64,000 bases of DNA from Erythrophleum ivorense (Eukaryota; Streptophyta; Magnoliopsida; Fabales; Fabaceae), in NCBI GenBank assembly GCA_026724425.1, contig JAIUCV010000278.1, positions 372,001-436,000 on the forward strand, in the 5' to 3' direction. Below the pieces are notes generated by a model. That model did not search any database. It was not told where the DNA came from and saw only the letters and a list, made by a program, of their open reading frames with translations. Below, in pieces: positions 1 through 10,655 of this stretch. Position 1 is the first letter of the stretch. Each line of letters begins with the position of its first letter. A program made the position numbers and the translations under genes.

Positions 1-2
1 AG

Positions 3-2291
3 TTAATTTTCATCTTCATCTACATCTACATTAATAACATTCCCAATGAGCTCTTGTTCTAGATCCAGTTCATCTAAAGATAAATTTGCAACCTCAAGAC
101 CTCTTGCCCCATCAAATGGCTCCCAATGATCTCCATTAACATCCCACATCCTAGTCACTCCACTAGAATACTTTTCACTCTTTCTTGATAGAAAACGAAG
201 ATTGGTATGAACATAAACCAAGTCTTCAGCCTTTTTTGGATTCAATTTGTTCCTTTTCAACGAGTGAACGAAAGAGTAGGTGCTCCAATTTCGTTCACAA
301 CAAGATGATGAACATGGTTGACGAAGAAGCTTTAATGCAAGCCGTTGGAGTATTGGGGTTGAAGAACTATAATTTAACCACCAATCTTTAGCCTCCAAAT
401 TCCACCTATCTTGTAACGAATCAAATAATGAATATGCATATGAAGCTCCACAAAACATTGAAAATTCTTGAAGGACCAATTTTCTCTCTCTAGCATCCTT
501 AAAATACATATTAAAGCACTTAGTCCTCTCGGTTGAAATTTCAGCATCTAAATGTGGAGGAACTCTATTCGGTGCTACATCAAGCCATTGAGGAGTGTAA
601 TACCTATATAGTATGCAATAAAAACAATGAGAATTAGACTTGTTTAGCATAAAATTAAATATGAAAAGAATATCAACACTATAAGTATGGAATATTAGTA
701 GAACTTACTTAGGATTCAATGAATGAGCAAGGCAATGAAGTGGTGTACAACTTTTTGTCCAATGATCAATTATAATTCCATATACAACTTCATAAAATCT
801 TGAATGCTCAGAAAGTTTCTTTTTCTCATGCTTGTATATTGATATTTTCACTTGTTCTATCATTGAATCCCACATATCATAAATCAAGTGAAGTGAAGGT
901 TTATCCGTATCACAAAATCTAAACATGTCATAAATAGGCTTTGTGAAAGAGAGGATATAATTAATCTTATCCCACCAAGAGTCATCAAGAATCAACTCTT
1001 TAATGGTATTAGCCTTTCCAACATCATCCTCTTTATATGTATTCCATTCTTCACTAATTACCATTTTGCAAAGAAACATTTTAATGAGTCTGAGCCTCTT
1101 TAGCATCATAATAGTTGAAGCAAATCTAGTCTCAGCAATGGCAAGCAATTTCAAAGAAACAAATTCATTGAAAATGGCCAACCTCATAGAATGATTCATG
1201 ATGAAAGTTCTGAGAAAAATTACATCATCCCTGATTTGAGTGGTCCAATGACATTCTTTATATACTAATTCATTTGCATCAGTGTTTTTAGTTGCACATA
1301 TATTTTTCAACGCGAGATTGAGAGTGTGGACAACACATGGTGTCCAAAATATGTGAGGATACTCACCTTCAATAATCTTGCCAGCAGCTTTACAAACAAG
1401 GGCATTGTCAGTAATAATTTGAACCACATTTTAAGGTTTTACCTCTTCAATTACTTGCTTCATCAACTCAGCTATGTAGAATTTGTCCTTGTATTCTTTA
1501 GTCCCATCAATTGCCTTTAAAAAAATAGGACCCCCATCAGATACAGCCATAAAATTAATTAATAGCCTTCGTTGTACATCAGTCCAGCCATCTGTTACAA
1601 TACTCACTCCCTTCTCACTCCAAGTCCCTTTTATTGGCTCAAGCAATCTTTCAACATTTGTTCTTTCTTGCTGCAACAAAGGACCTCTTAGTGCATTATA
1701 ACCAGGAGGTTTAAAACCAGAAATCATATTGTTTGCAGCATATTGATAAGAGCTAATGTAATATGGATTGCGTGCCAAATTAAAGGATAAACCACCTGAA
1801 TAAAACATTCTAGCAATTTCTGCACACAAATTTTCTCTAGCTGTTTGGTTGAAGGCTTTTTCCAAAGCACCAATTGTTCTCTTTTTCCCTTGATTGTGCT
1901 CACTTTGAACACCTAAAGGAGATAAACCTCTAGCTGGTGGTGGTAATGGAACTTCTTTTGATTTTGATCTATTCTCAGCCTCCTCTTGCAAATTTTTCAT
2001 CTCTGCTAAACAATGAGTATCGACTTTGGGACACATAGAAATTCTTTTACCAGATACCCTCAACAAATGCCACTTAACTCTAGAATAAGATCCTTGAAAT
2101 TCACAGTTACAATAATTACACTTCCAATGTTTATTTCCACCAGGATTAGCAGTTTCTCCTTCTCTACTTCTAACAATTAAAGTTACATAAGCCCACAAAG
2201 GAGCTTCTTTTTGGAGAATATTACTAGAACAATATTCAGCAGAAGCAGTAGACCTAGGATTACTAGCAGAACTAGAACTTCCAGTTGCCAT
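3..2291 (-). pseudogene. hAT transposase with BED zinc finger, DUF659-like core and C-terminal dimerization domain; one in-frame stop
   Basis: The minus-strand reading frame starts at ATG 2291-2289. The N-terminal part has a BED-type zinc finger (HWKCNYCNCEFQG, then a WHLLR helix and a distal Cys). The middle part, 705-1427, has the DUF659-like signature VQIITDNALVCKAAGK and the CxxH-type stretch CVVHTLNLALK. An in-frame TAA at 1428-1430 interrupts the two; frame is kept on both sides. A canonical intron (GTAAGT donor at 708, AG acceptor at 604) joins HSLNPK to YYTPQWLDVAPNR, and 3-603 encodes the hAT dimerization region (SSSCCERNWSTYS, then RNKLNPKKAEDLVYVH). The joined frame is about 725 codons, a usual size for plant hAT transposases. 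With a single stop and otherwise intact domains it looks recently inactivated, though read-through or a sequencing error is possible. Confidence 0.85.
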
Positions 2292-2925
2292 GATACCTAT
2301 AATAGAAAAGTAATATCATTTATGAAAAATCCAAATTTTTTTCAGATAAATAAGTTAAACGAGCCAGGCAGGGGTGTAAAGCTTTCCCTTTTTGAAAACT
2401 AAAATTGACTTTCAACTTCTTCAATTAATAATGTCAAACTCCTTAAATTGAAAAGGAACAAATAGATAAAAATACCATAGTCTTTATAACTTTGTATGCA
2501 AGGCTGCTTCAGCCTTGCATGTGTGCCTCCAGTAAAAAATGCACTAACAAAGCAATGAATGAAATCATATTTTGGAGCTTTGTTTTTGGAGCAATAAGTG
2601 CCTCCAGTATTTGTTTGCATTCTTATTGGAAAGCTGACCAATTTGTCTAAATGAAAATTCTACCAAAACAATAAAATCAGACTCAGAGACAACGACAATG
2701 CATTTGAAAAATCAATTGAAAAATCAGCAGGCACTTCAAGTTGCTTCCCCTTTCCATTTCATCGAAAATTTACTTCTTGAATTCTAAAATCTAGAAACTT
2801 TCTCATTATCATCTGCTTATCTAAGACTTTTAACTCTCAAGTTTTTCAGAATGTCATCCTCAAACTTCATAAGACTTCACCCAAACCCAATTTTACTGAA
2901 ATAATAACTAGCAGACAACAATAAT

Positions 2926-3010
2926 CCAAATACCCAAATCCACGTAATTGCTCCTCAATTACCAAATACCCAAATCCACCTTACACTTGAAGCCATTGAG
3001 CAATTACGTG
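2926..3010. repeat. Short direct and inverted repeats in the hAT 5' region
   Basis: A perfect 13-bp inverted repeat pairs CACGTAATTGCTC (2941-2953) with GAGCAATTACGTG (2998-3010) and could form a hairpin. The phrase CAAATACCCAAATCCAC occurs twice (about 2928 and 2963), and CCTTACACTTGAAG occurs at about 2979 and again at about 3031. Confidence 0.7.
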
Positions 3011-3154
3011 TTCCCCCGAAATTACATTGCACCTTACACTTGAAGTCGTAGGTCAGAACTCAACACAAAGTCACAGAAATATACAAATTACAAAATCTCA
3101 GATCTACACAATCACAAAACAAAATCGCAAACCTCACAGCCAAAAAAGACGCAC

Positions 3155-3425
3155 CTGACGGAAGGAGGAGATGGCCGGAGAAGACGACGCATAGCGAGAC
3201 GCAGCGGCAGGAATCGAGCTTCAGTCTTCAAACGAGTGAGACGACGCAGCAAGAATCGCGAGGGGAAGTGAAGGAGGAGACCGCCGGAGAAGACGACGCA
3301 CAGCGAGACGCAGACGACGAAAGGAGGAGACTGCTGGAGAAGACGATGCACGCGAGACGCAACGGCAGGAATCGAGCTTTAGTCTTCAGACGAGTGAGAC
3401 GACGTGAGGGGAAGTGAAGCCGGAC
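3155..3425. repeat. GC-rich imperfect tandem repeats upstream of the hAT transposase
   Basis: Units built on GGAGGAGA...GGAGAAGACGA.GCA recur three times (about 3165, 3270 and 3321). CGGCAGGAATCGAGCTT with the following AGTCTTCA.ACGAGTGAGACGACG recurs twice (about 3207 and 3363). The G/C content is far above the surroundings. The small reading frames across it on both strands look like repeat artefacts. It is likely the promoter/5' UTR and subterminal part of the transposon. Confidence 0.75.
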
Positions 3426-3798
3426 GAGTGAAACGGATGCGTTTAACCTCAAGCGTTTCGGAGCCGTTTCCCAGCCGTATTGGAGCCGTTTCGAAACTTT
3501 TCGGTACAAAAAAAAAACGTTTTGGGAACGTACGGATGAAAACAAAACGTACGGGATATGGTTGTACCCATGCGGTACCCGTATTCGTACCAGATACGTA
3601 TCCGGTACGGGTACGAGGACCATTTTTGCGTACCGGTGCTTCAGAGCTTTCAAGGTGCCTTTTTGATAAAATTTATGTACAAAGATTCTGACATACGATA
3701 TGGCAATTTTTCTCAAAATTTATTGATGTCACTATCTTTATGTAGAATGTAGCTTCCATGCTTTTCCCCATCAATTTATTTAATTTGGTTGGATTCAG

Positions 3799-3998
3799 AT
3801 TTGGGCACCGCACAATTCAAGGAATACTAAAAGATGGTTGGAATGCTCTTCTACGCTATTATCTAAATAATTTTTGTGATGGAACAAAGCAGGTATTTAG
3901 GCCTCATTTTTTATTATATGCATATGGGTACACAAACTGTGATGTAGAATTTCCTGGGTGTCTTCTAAGAGGCCATCATCCCTTAATATCTTCGTCCT

Positions 3999-4053
<55 letters not shown>

Positions 4054-6950
4054 TTGTAGTTTTCCTGAGTTTGTTCTGATCATGAAGTTATTATGCTGTA
4101 GTGAATGCTGCCTTCTCACTTGCATATTAAGAAAATTTATTTGCTATTTCTTTGACCCCAGTTGGGCAATTCTTGAGTCAACTTATTTCTAGGTCAAATA
4201 TCTTACATATGTTTATGTGAAGAAGTTATTACTTTGTAAGTTGTAACTGCTTTACCCTATTGCTGACTTCCTATTCATGTGAAGGACGCAATTGATCTCC
4301 TCCAAGGACACTACATAGTTTCTGTCAACCGAGATATGGCTCCCTCTTCTCAGAAAGGAGGCCTTGAAGCTATAGCTGTGAGTACAAGTTAAATGGAAAA
4401 CTCTTTTCAGTAGAAAATTGAGGCATCTGCTTTTGCTTTTGGACGGTTATTAGAAAGCTTGCAATTAATAATTATGTCCAACTTTTGTGATGTATTGCTA
4501 AGTTCATTCTAAGTATATATAATTGATTGAGTGTTTAGTTCTTGTGAAGGTGGCCAACCACTTCCCTCATGGAAAATTTTTGAACTCTGCGTCGATATTA
4601 TTTATATTTCCTTTGTTGTTCCTCATATAAGAGTTTGTGAGACATGTTTTTCTTCCAAGATTTACAAAATAGAAAATGCTGCTCCTGTCCTTAAAGAAAA
4701 GTGGTAGGTTGCAATGTGTGAAAAGCATGAAACAAAATTACCATTGATTTTAACATAAGCAACCTGATTATCCAGTGTAGGAAAAGCTAAGTGATTATAT
4801 CGACTAGAAAGGCAATACAACGTTGCCTCTGGTGTTGAAAATCTGTTTTGCTTTTGGACATTTTCATATTTTTCTGGCATGCTGTTGTTCATTGATAAGA
4901 ATGCTTGAAGTAACTCATCATCTGCATCCTATGCAAATGTACATTTTTTTTTTTTTTGCTCTTACTGCAATTTGAAGATTATTTTCTTTATTCTTGCAGT
5001 CCTTTCCTCTGGCTTTGTCACTGGTTTTGATTGGATTCCTTTTTGCAACCATGTCGTTGAGGCAAGGTGAGTGGACTTTTGTTCTTTTAACTTAAGGATA
5101 CGAACTATGCCCAAAGTCCAAACCAAGCGTTAATTAATGGTTACACATATATAGACATTGATAATATAAACATGAACATAATATTGACGCTCAGATACCT
5201 GCGCTTTCAGAAGCACAGTCTCACCCTTTTTTTTTTTTTGAGGTGAAGCAATATCATTTGGCTGGGACAATGGGGAGAAGGAAGAAGAGAATGCGGGGAC
5301 ATAGGTAGTGGGAAACAGAAATTGGGACAACTGTTCAGTAATAATTCATAAGCTGAGAACTAAGGCAATAATCCTTAAATTTAATAGGCTAACTGAAGTA
5401 ACTTGAACACAACGAGGATAGAAACCCTAACTTGATAGCAAAAGTATTCCCACTTAAAAAAATTAAGAATTTAAGTTACAAATGAATGCCCTAATTATGG
5501 TGCCTTGACACATTATGATAATCCTTAATTCTAATCGTATGATACATGCCCATTTCATCCTTCATTACCTTTAAACCTTTATCAATGAGATTACATCAGT
5601 GCATCATTTGTTAATAACGAAAGTCCGTCAAATCTCTGAGATTTATATTAAGGCTGTAATAAATGATGGTTCCAACGGGAACCACATTGATCATCTCTCA
5701 AATGGAGGAGTGGTATGACTGTTGTGGAATAGTTGATGGTATGTCTGACATATATTTCAGTGGCATGGCACTCGACTTGGGATATCTGGGCTTGTGATTT
5801 TCTCTCTAGCTTCTATAAGAAGAGTCAGGGGTATGTTAAGGGCCACAAAAGATACAAATGGAGAAGATTGATTCTGACAGTCAAAAAGACCACTGAATTT
5901 AACTCAGAAGAAACTTAAAGTGATCTTGATATTATATGGTCCACATGCACAGTAAAAGAATTTGATATATGCATGTACATCTTATTGACTTGTTGGATCA
6001 GGAGCGAAGGAAGTTAGCTATGTCTATAGTACAAAAGAGTAAAATTATTAGGCCTGTTTGATTCAGTTCTGTAAAACAATTTTTTTGTTTTCAAGAACAA
6101 AAAAACAAAAAAACCTGTTTGGTAATGTGTTTTTAATGAAGTGTTTTGTAAAACAAAAAAACAAAATTTTGTTTTCAAAAACAAAAAACTCAGAACACTT
6201 TTTAAATGTTCTGTAATTTTTGTTTCACAGAATCAGGTAAAAAACAAAAAACAAGTACTTTTCAAAATAATGATTCAAACAGATTTTTTAATTTTTTTGT
6301 TCTCCAAAACTTGTTCTTAAAAACACCTGTTTTGAAAACATTAAAACAAAAACAATTTCAAACAGGCCCATTATCTCTTCTTAGAGCTTCTTCACTGTTA
6401 GGTTTATTTCGAGATTCTCAATTTAATTTATAATTTATAATCTAAAAATCTCAAAAAGAATCTAATGGTGAGAAAACTCAACATCTTGAAGGCAGAGCTC
6501 TCCATAAATCTACTTAAACTGTGCTAGCCAACATTGTTGGGTGGTGACCTTTTTAGGATTGTGATGAAGTAGTGAACTATGTGCGGTTGTTTGAAACTGA
6601 TGTGGTACGGTTTTGATTTATTTTTATTTTTTAAAATTTTTTATTATTTTAAAAAATATAAAATATAAAATAAAAACAGTCTCAATGAATTTTTTTAAAA
6701 AATAATATGTTGAACGAAAAAAAAATGTTTTTGAATCTGGGTCCAGATCGGAAGTGCAAAAGATTTGGATGCGAACCCATGGCTGGTAAATGATAATCTT
6801 GTGTTCACTGTTCCCACAGTTCGGTATGATTTTCGGCACTTCTTCTTTTCGCTATTGTGGGCTAGTGTCAGTGTGGGCATAGCAGCATTTGTGAGGGCCA
6901 ATGGTCGGGTTTTCTGCAACAGACCTCGCCTACTGAAGCCCCGGTGCTAA
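3799..6950 (+). CDS. SAC7: SAC-domain phosphoinositide phosphatase (SAC6/SAC7/RHD4 type), last four exons; 5' part outside the window
   Basis: This is the C-terminal part of a SAC1-like polyphosphoinositide phosphatase of the ER/Golgi and tip-growth vesicle membrane class (plant SAC6/SAC7/SAC8). Exons with phase-consistent GT-AG junctions are 3799-3892, 4285-4377, 5000-5066 and 6820-6950 (TAA 6948-6950). They encode the post-catalytic signature DGWNALLRYYLNNFCDGTKQ, then DAIDLLQGHYIVSVNRDMAP, a first hydrophobic segment (FPLALSLVLIGFLFATMSL), a second (FFFSLLWASVSVGIAAFV) and the tail NGRVFCNRPRLLKPRC. Two C-terminal membrane helices are typical of this subfamily. The catalytic CX5R(T/S) exons are not in view, so activity cannot be judged. 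Intron 5067-6819 is 1.75 kb and carries a 318-bp MITE. A hAT element lies immediately upstream. The choice between SAC6 and SAC7 paralogue is uncertain. Confidence 0.85.
3999..4050. repeat. (CT)n microsatellite
   Basis: An uninterrupted CT dinucleotide run of about 50 bp lies in the intron between SAC exons 3799-3892 and 4285-4377. Confidence 0.95.
6051..6368 (+). mobile_element. MITE family A, copy 1 (318 bp) in a SAC gene intron
   Basis: The element starts GGCCTGTTTGATTCAG and ends TTTCAAACAGGCC, so it has about 11-bp terminal inverted repeats. The interior is rich in AAAACA/TGTTTT words and strongly foldable. A second copy of identical length lies at 58860-59177 in opposite orientation, and the two align end to end at roughly 90 percent identity by eye. 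It has no coding capacity. I cannot identify a convincing target duplication (left flank AATTATTA, right flank CATTATCT). Confidence 0.85.
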
Positions 6951-7981
6951 CTTATATATACTATTCACTTTGAGCTCTTAGAACTGTTCCATGAGATATC
7001 CTGCTTCTGCAACAGGTCTCACCTGCAAAGGTCTTATGTCTACATTCAGATTTCAGATCGCTTTAACCAATTCGATCTTACATAAAGTCACTGAAAATTG
7101 ACTGATCATTGTCCAGTGATTGATTAAAATTTTGAGTGGTTGCTGCTTTGTTGGTGCTTCCCGTTATGCCATCCTACCCTCTTGTATATTAGGGTTTTAT
7201 GCATGGCTTCATATAAAGAGATGGAAGCATTGAAGGTTCTTGGAAATTACATATATGTTGATTCTTTTGTATGCAAATTTTTGATTTTGTAATAGAATTA
7301 ATCTTACTATATTTTAATTTCAGTACTCAGCGTTACTGCAATAGATATGACGGCAGTTGACTTTTCCCCAAGTTCTATGTGCTGTGAAAAACAGCTGTAT
7401 ATTTAACTGAGTTAAGGTTTACAATTTATATGATAAAGCTACGTCAGTTTGAGTTTGAGTTTGACTATGGTTATGAACTACCATGGAGCTGAAAAGAAAA
7501 AAAAAATCCTAAAATCATGCGAGCAGTTGCGTCCTACCCGAGTAAAAGATCTCTATTGATAAAATCTTTGGAATATTATTTTAGATTGATACACAAAAAA
7601 TTATATTGCACAACACCCCCATTAAGTTTTATGAAATAATGGGGATTTCTTTTTATTTATGATTACACACAAGTTATTATTTCCAACTTTAACATAATAT
7701 AAACTCTCCTTCGAATAGTATACGAACCATCATGTTTCAAAATTTAATATAATGTTAACTCCTTGATACCTTGTTAAAAATTAAGAGAGTATGCTATTTA
7801 TCAAACTAAGGTTTACTAACTCATCATTTCAGAATCTGCTCCCGGGGAGTTGCACTCATACACGATTGTTCAACCAAGAACAAATAAGCTATTATATATT
7901 CTAAAAATGACACAAAGAAAAGAGCAAAGAAAAGCATATATATACCAATATTTATCAGCACCCCACGAAAGTAACAAAAAA
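6951..7981. other. Intergenic, 3' flank of the SAC gene
   Basis: AT-rich sequence between the SAC stop codon and the orphan frame at 7982. The first few hundred bases presumably hold the SAC 3' UTR. I see no coding exon, repeat or RNA gene. Confidence 0.6.
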
Positions 7982-8362
7982 TTACGGACAGGAAGAAAGG
8001 TCGCAAAGGGAAGAAGAAGGTTCTCTCGCCCTTAAGGTTTGAGCTGCATATGGAGGCCCGTAAAGATGAAACTCAATCTTGTACACAACTGCCAGACCCT
8101 TAAGATCAACTGGAGAAGACGTAACATAGCCATGCACAAACAGGAAATCAGCAGTTCCTCCTACCGGTGGATGATCAGACGGCTTCACATTATGTGTGCC
8201 TCCAACTATGGAAATGGACCCCTTGTGGTGCTTCAAACGCAAATTTATTTTTCCGATGGTGATGCTACAAAGCCCATCAAGGTAATGGCAGTTCCTTCTG
8301 CAATTCCAACTAGTTTGGAGGATCTCTTCGGTGTGACAATTAAAGGGTTCCTGATGAGTCAA
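7982..8362 (-). pseudogene. Unassigned conserved-looking reading frame, probably a terminal exon or gene fragment
   Basis: This 126-codon open frame has protein-like composition, not random ORF composition: IGKINLRLKHHKGSISIVGG, THNVKPSDHPPVGGTADFLF and GYVTSSPVDLKGLAVVYKIE read as an ordered, beta-rich domain with a Pro/Gly turn region. I do not recognise the family. The N-terminal 25-30 residues (rich in Cys, His and Asn) look like intron or non-coding read-through, so the real exon may begin near residue 30. No partner exon is visible upstream on the minus strand, which is repeat-derived. It could be a gene fragment captured by a transposon, a degenerate pseudogene, or the last exon of a gene with a long intron. 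Confidence 0.4.
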
Positions 8363-9455
8363 AGTCGTTCTCTCAGAGAATTATTATGATTAGTGATTAG
8401 ATATTAGAGTTCTCATATTCATTTTAGTTAAATAAATTAAATTGTGATTGAATTTTTGGTGAAAATTAATTCAAGTTCAATTAATAGTAATGAAAATGAT
8501 TCTAAACGAAAACAAACAGTTAAAGACACTCTAGAAATTCTAATCCCTTTTTTACATAATGTCAACCATTTCTCTTTTTAATTAATCGGCTTAGTGTCAA
8601 TTTTAGAGTCAAATGTCTAATTAGGTAAAAATATTTTTCGATTCATTTAAATCCATATATCAACTCAACTTTTTGATATCTCAAATGAGAAGTTAACATA
8701 CAATTAAGCTCAAACCTTATCTAGGCTACCTAGAGCCCTTGAGTATATTTTTATCTCAAATGCAAATTAAACTATATCTAATCCTAAATTGCTTAATCAA
8801 TGATTTATAAGTAATTCTCTTCTTTCAAAGGCTAACTACAAAACCCATAATCAAATTAGAGGTGGCCAATCAATAGAATGAAACTATAATTCATATTAAG
8901 CACTAAAATCTTCAATAATCCAACATAATCAAAAGGGAAATAATATCTAAAACTCAAAGGTTCATAGAATTCCTAAGAATTACAAGATTTACCCACTCAT
9001 TGCTTGAAATCCACAGACAAGTTTAGCAAACATAGCAACAAATACATCAACTTGAAGAGAAGATGGAGTAGAAACACCTAATCAGAAGAATCTTGCACAG
9101 AATCAACGATTTTCCAATTGATATGAAGCATCTCCAACACCCCTTATGTGTTTTCTCACTCTCCCGGTTGACCAAAACGTCTCTCCTTTGATGAATTACG
9201 AAACCCTGGCTTCCTCTCACGTTTTTTAGCTCACAAATCAAAGCTATGTGTTTCAGAGGCCGTCTCGCTATGGCGAGGAATGACTCTCGCGATAGCGAAA
9301 GCTCATAGGCACCCAAATTTCTGCTAATCTCACTACTGTTGGCGTTATAGCTAGGAGCTCTTTGGAATTTATATGCATCGCGACTTCGCTATAGCGAAGT
9401 GACTTCCTTGCTATAACAAATTGTGTTCTATTTGTAGCGAAAAGACTTGTTCCAC
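8363..9455. other. AT-rich region, possibly internal or LTR sequence of a decayed retroelement
   Basis: No coding exon is visible. The right part (9240-9430) contains three variants of the motif TCGCTATAGCGA, one of them an 18-bp perfect palindrome at 9383-9400. It abuts the duplicated segment described at 9460-9700. Confidence 0.4.
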
Positions 9456-9459
9456 TTTC

Positions 9460-9730
9460 CTTTTTACTTTTTAGCTTCCCTCTCTTTTTTTATTTCTTCT
9501 CATACTCTTCCACTTTCTTCTAAGATAAAAATCAATCATAAAATGAGGCTCAAACTGATAAAGATATTGCAATTGAAATATTTTCTTTATTTTGTTTAAT
9601 TGAATACAAATTTAGCTATATTAGTCAAGAGAAAAGCACTTTGACTCCCTAATTTATCATAAAATATACCCTTTTCTCATCCAAAATTAGGGAGTTATCA
9701 AACTCCCCCACACTTAGATTATTGCTTGTC
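9460..9730 (-). repeat. Direct repeat copy 1, LTR/polypurine-like junction
   Basis: The segment from CCTTTTTACTTTT...TTCCCTCTC through AAAATTAGGGAGTTATCA is repeated about 940 bp further on at about 10403-10642, with scattered substitutions. Read on the minus strand, the end is a purine-rich tract (TAAGTGTGGGGGAGTT) followed by TGATAACTCCC. That is the arrangement of a retrotransposon polypurine tract next to an LTR start at 9700. No retroelement protein is recognisable nearby. Confidence 0.55.
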
Positions 9731-10402
9731 CTCAAACAATTCCTAAAAAATATCAATCAATGTGATTGTTAACTACTTTTTTTTATGATAAATACCCAAT
9801 CAACCAAAATTTCATATTCCTCCACACTTAGAATAAAACCAATGTCAAAAGCAAAAACTTAGCAAAACTCAAATTGAATTTCAAAACCAATGTACTCATA
9901 GCAACACCCTCCTAATTTCTAAAGTGTGTGTGTGCTATACAGACAAATTTTTAAGAAGCAATCAAGTAATCTTCAATAAATCCTCAATGTACTTTCAAAA
10001 CCTAATCCAACTATCTACTCTAACTTTAATCATCAGAATTCATTAAGAGAGGTCTTTATTGTTCAACCGAGTACTCTCTCAGCACAATCATTCTTCTTCT
10101 TTTCTTTTCTCATTCTTTTTTTTTGTCATTTCTCCTCCTCAATTCTCTTAATCCTTTTAATGTGAATGACAACATTGATTATGAAGCCACCCGATTACTC
10201 AGATTAAAGAAATCCTCATAGTACTCACTAGCATACTCTTAGTTTCACCACTGTTTGACGCGAAAGTTCATACTTTTTGGTGCAAACTCCCGATTATTAA
10301 GTTATTTCAACCATTGGAGTAGAGATATATCTATATATGTTTCTCTTTTCTTCTTTCTTTTTTCAAAATATCCCTCTCAAATGACAATTAAATGGCCACT
10401 TG

Positions 10403-10655
10403 CCTTTTTACTTTTCAACTTCCCTCTCTTTTCTCATTTCTTTCTATACTCTTCCATTTTCTCTTGAGATAAAAATCAATCATAAAATAAGGCTTAAACT
10501 GATAAAGATATTGTAATTAAAATATTTTTTTTATTTTGTTTGATTGAATACAAATTTAGTCATATTAGTCAAGAGAAGAGTATTGTCTCCTTAATTTATC
10601 ATAAAATATATCATTTTCTCATCCAAAATTAGGGAGTTATCAGTCCTCAAATACA
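10403..10655 (-). repeat. Direct repeat copy 2 of the 9460-9730 segment
   Basis: It matches 9460-9700 nearly throughout (GATAAAAATCAATCATAAAAT, AATTTATCATAAAATATA and CTCATCCAAAATTAGGGAGTTATCA are shared). After TTATCA the match resumes at GTCCTCAAA, which in copy 1 lies about 27 bp further on. Copy 2 therefore looks like the same LTR/polypurine junction with a small deletion. It could be a second nested element end or a tandem duplication. Confidence 0.55.

Larger units (their letters stand above)
1..3655 (-). mobile_element. hAT-superfamily DNA transposon, 3' end cut by the window edge
   Basis: The element is defined by a minus-strand hAT transposase (3-2291) plus about 1.3 kb of 5' flank. 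The flank holds GC-rich tandem repeats (about 3150-3420) and a subterminal block (about 3430-3650) full of CGTTTC, CGTACGG and CGGTACGGGTACG-type words, as expected for a hAT end. Ordinary AT-rich host sequence resumes after about 3655. The other end lies outside the window, so the terminal inverted repeat and 8-bp target duplication cannot be checked and the right border is approximate. It lies directly upstream of SAC phosphatase exons on the opposite strand, so it is probably inserted in an intron of that gene. Confidence 0.75.

Noticed and set aside
3155..3425. Repeat array considered as a CRISPR-like array
   Set aside because: The units are imperfect, contiguous and unevenly spaced with no unique spacers, and the genome is a plant.
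3112..3716. Overlapping open frames on both strands rich in Arg and Ser
   Set aside because: They are produced by the GC-rich tandem repeats of the hAT 5' region and have no domain-like order.
6206..6433. Plus-strand 75-codon frame rich in Lys, Phe and Asn
   Set aside because: It lies inside the 318-bp MITE and reflects its AAAACA/TTTTGT composition.
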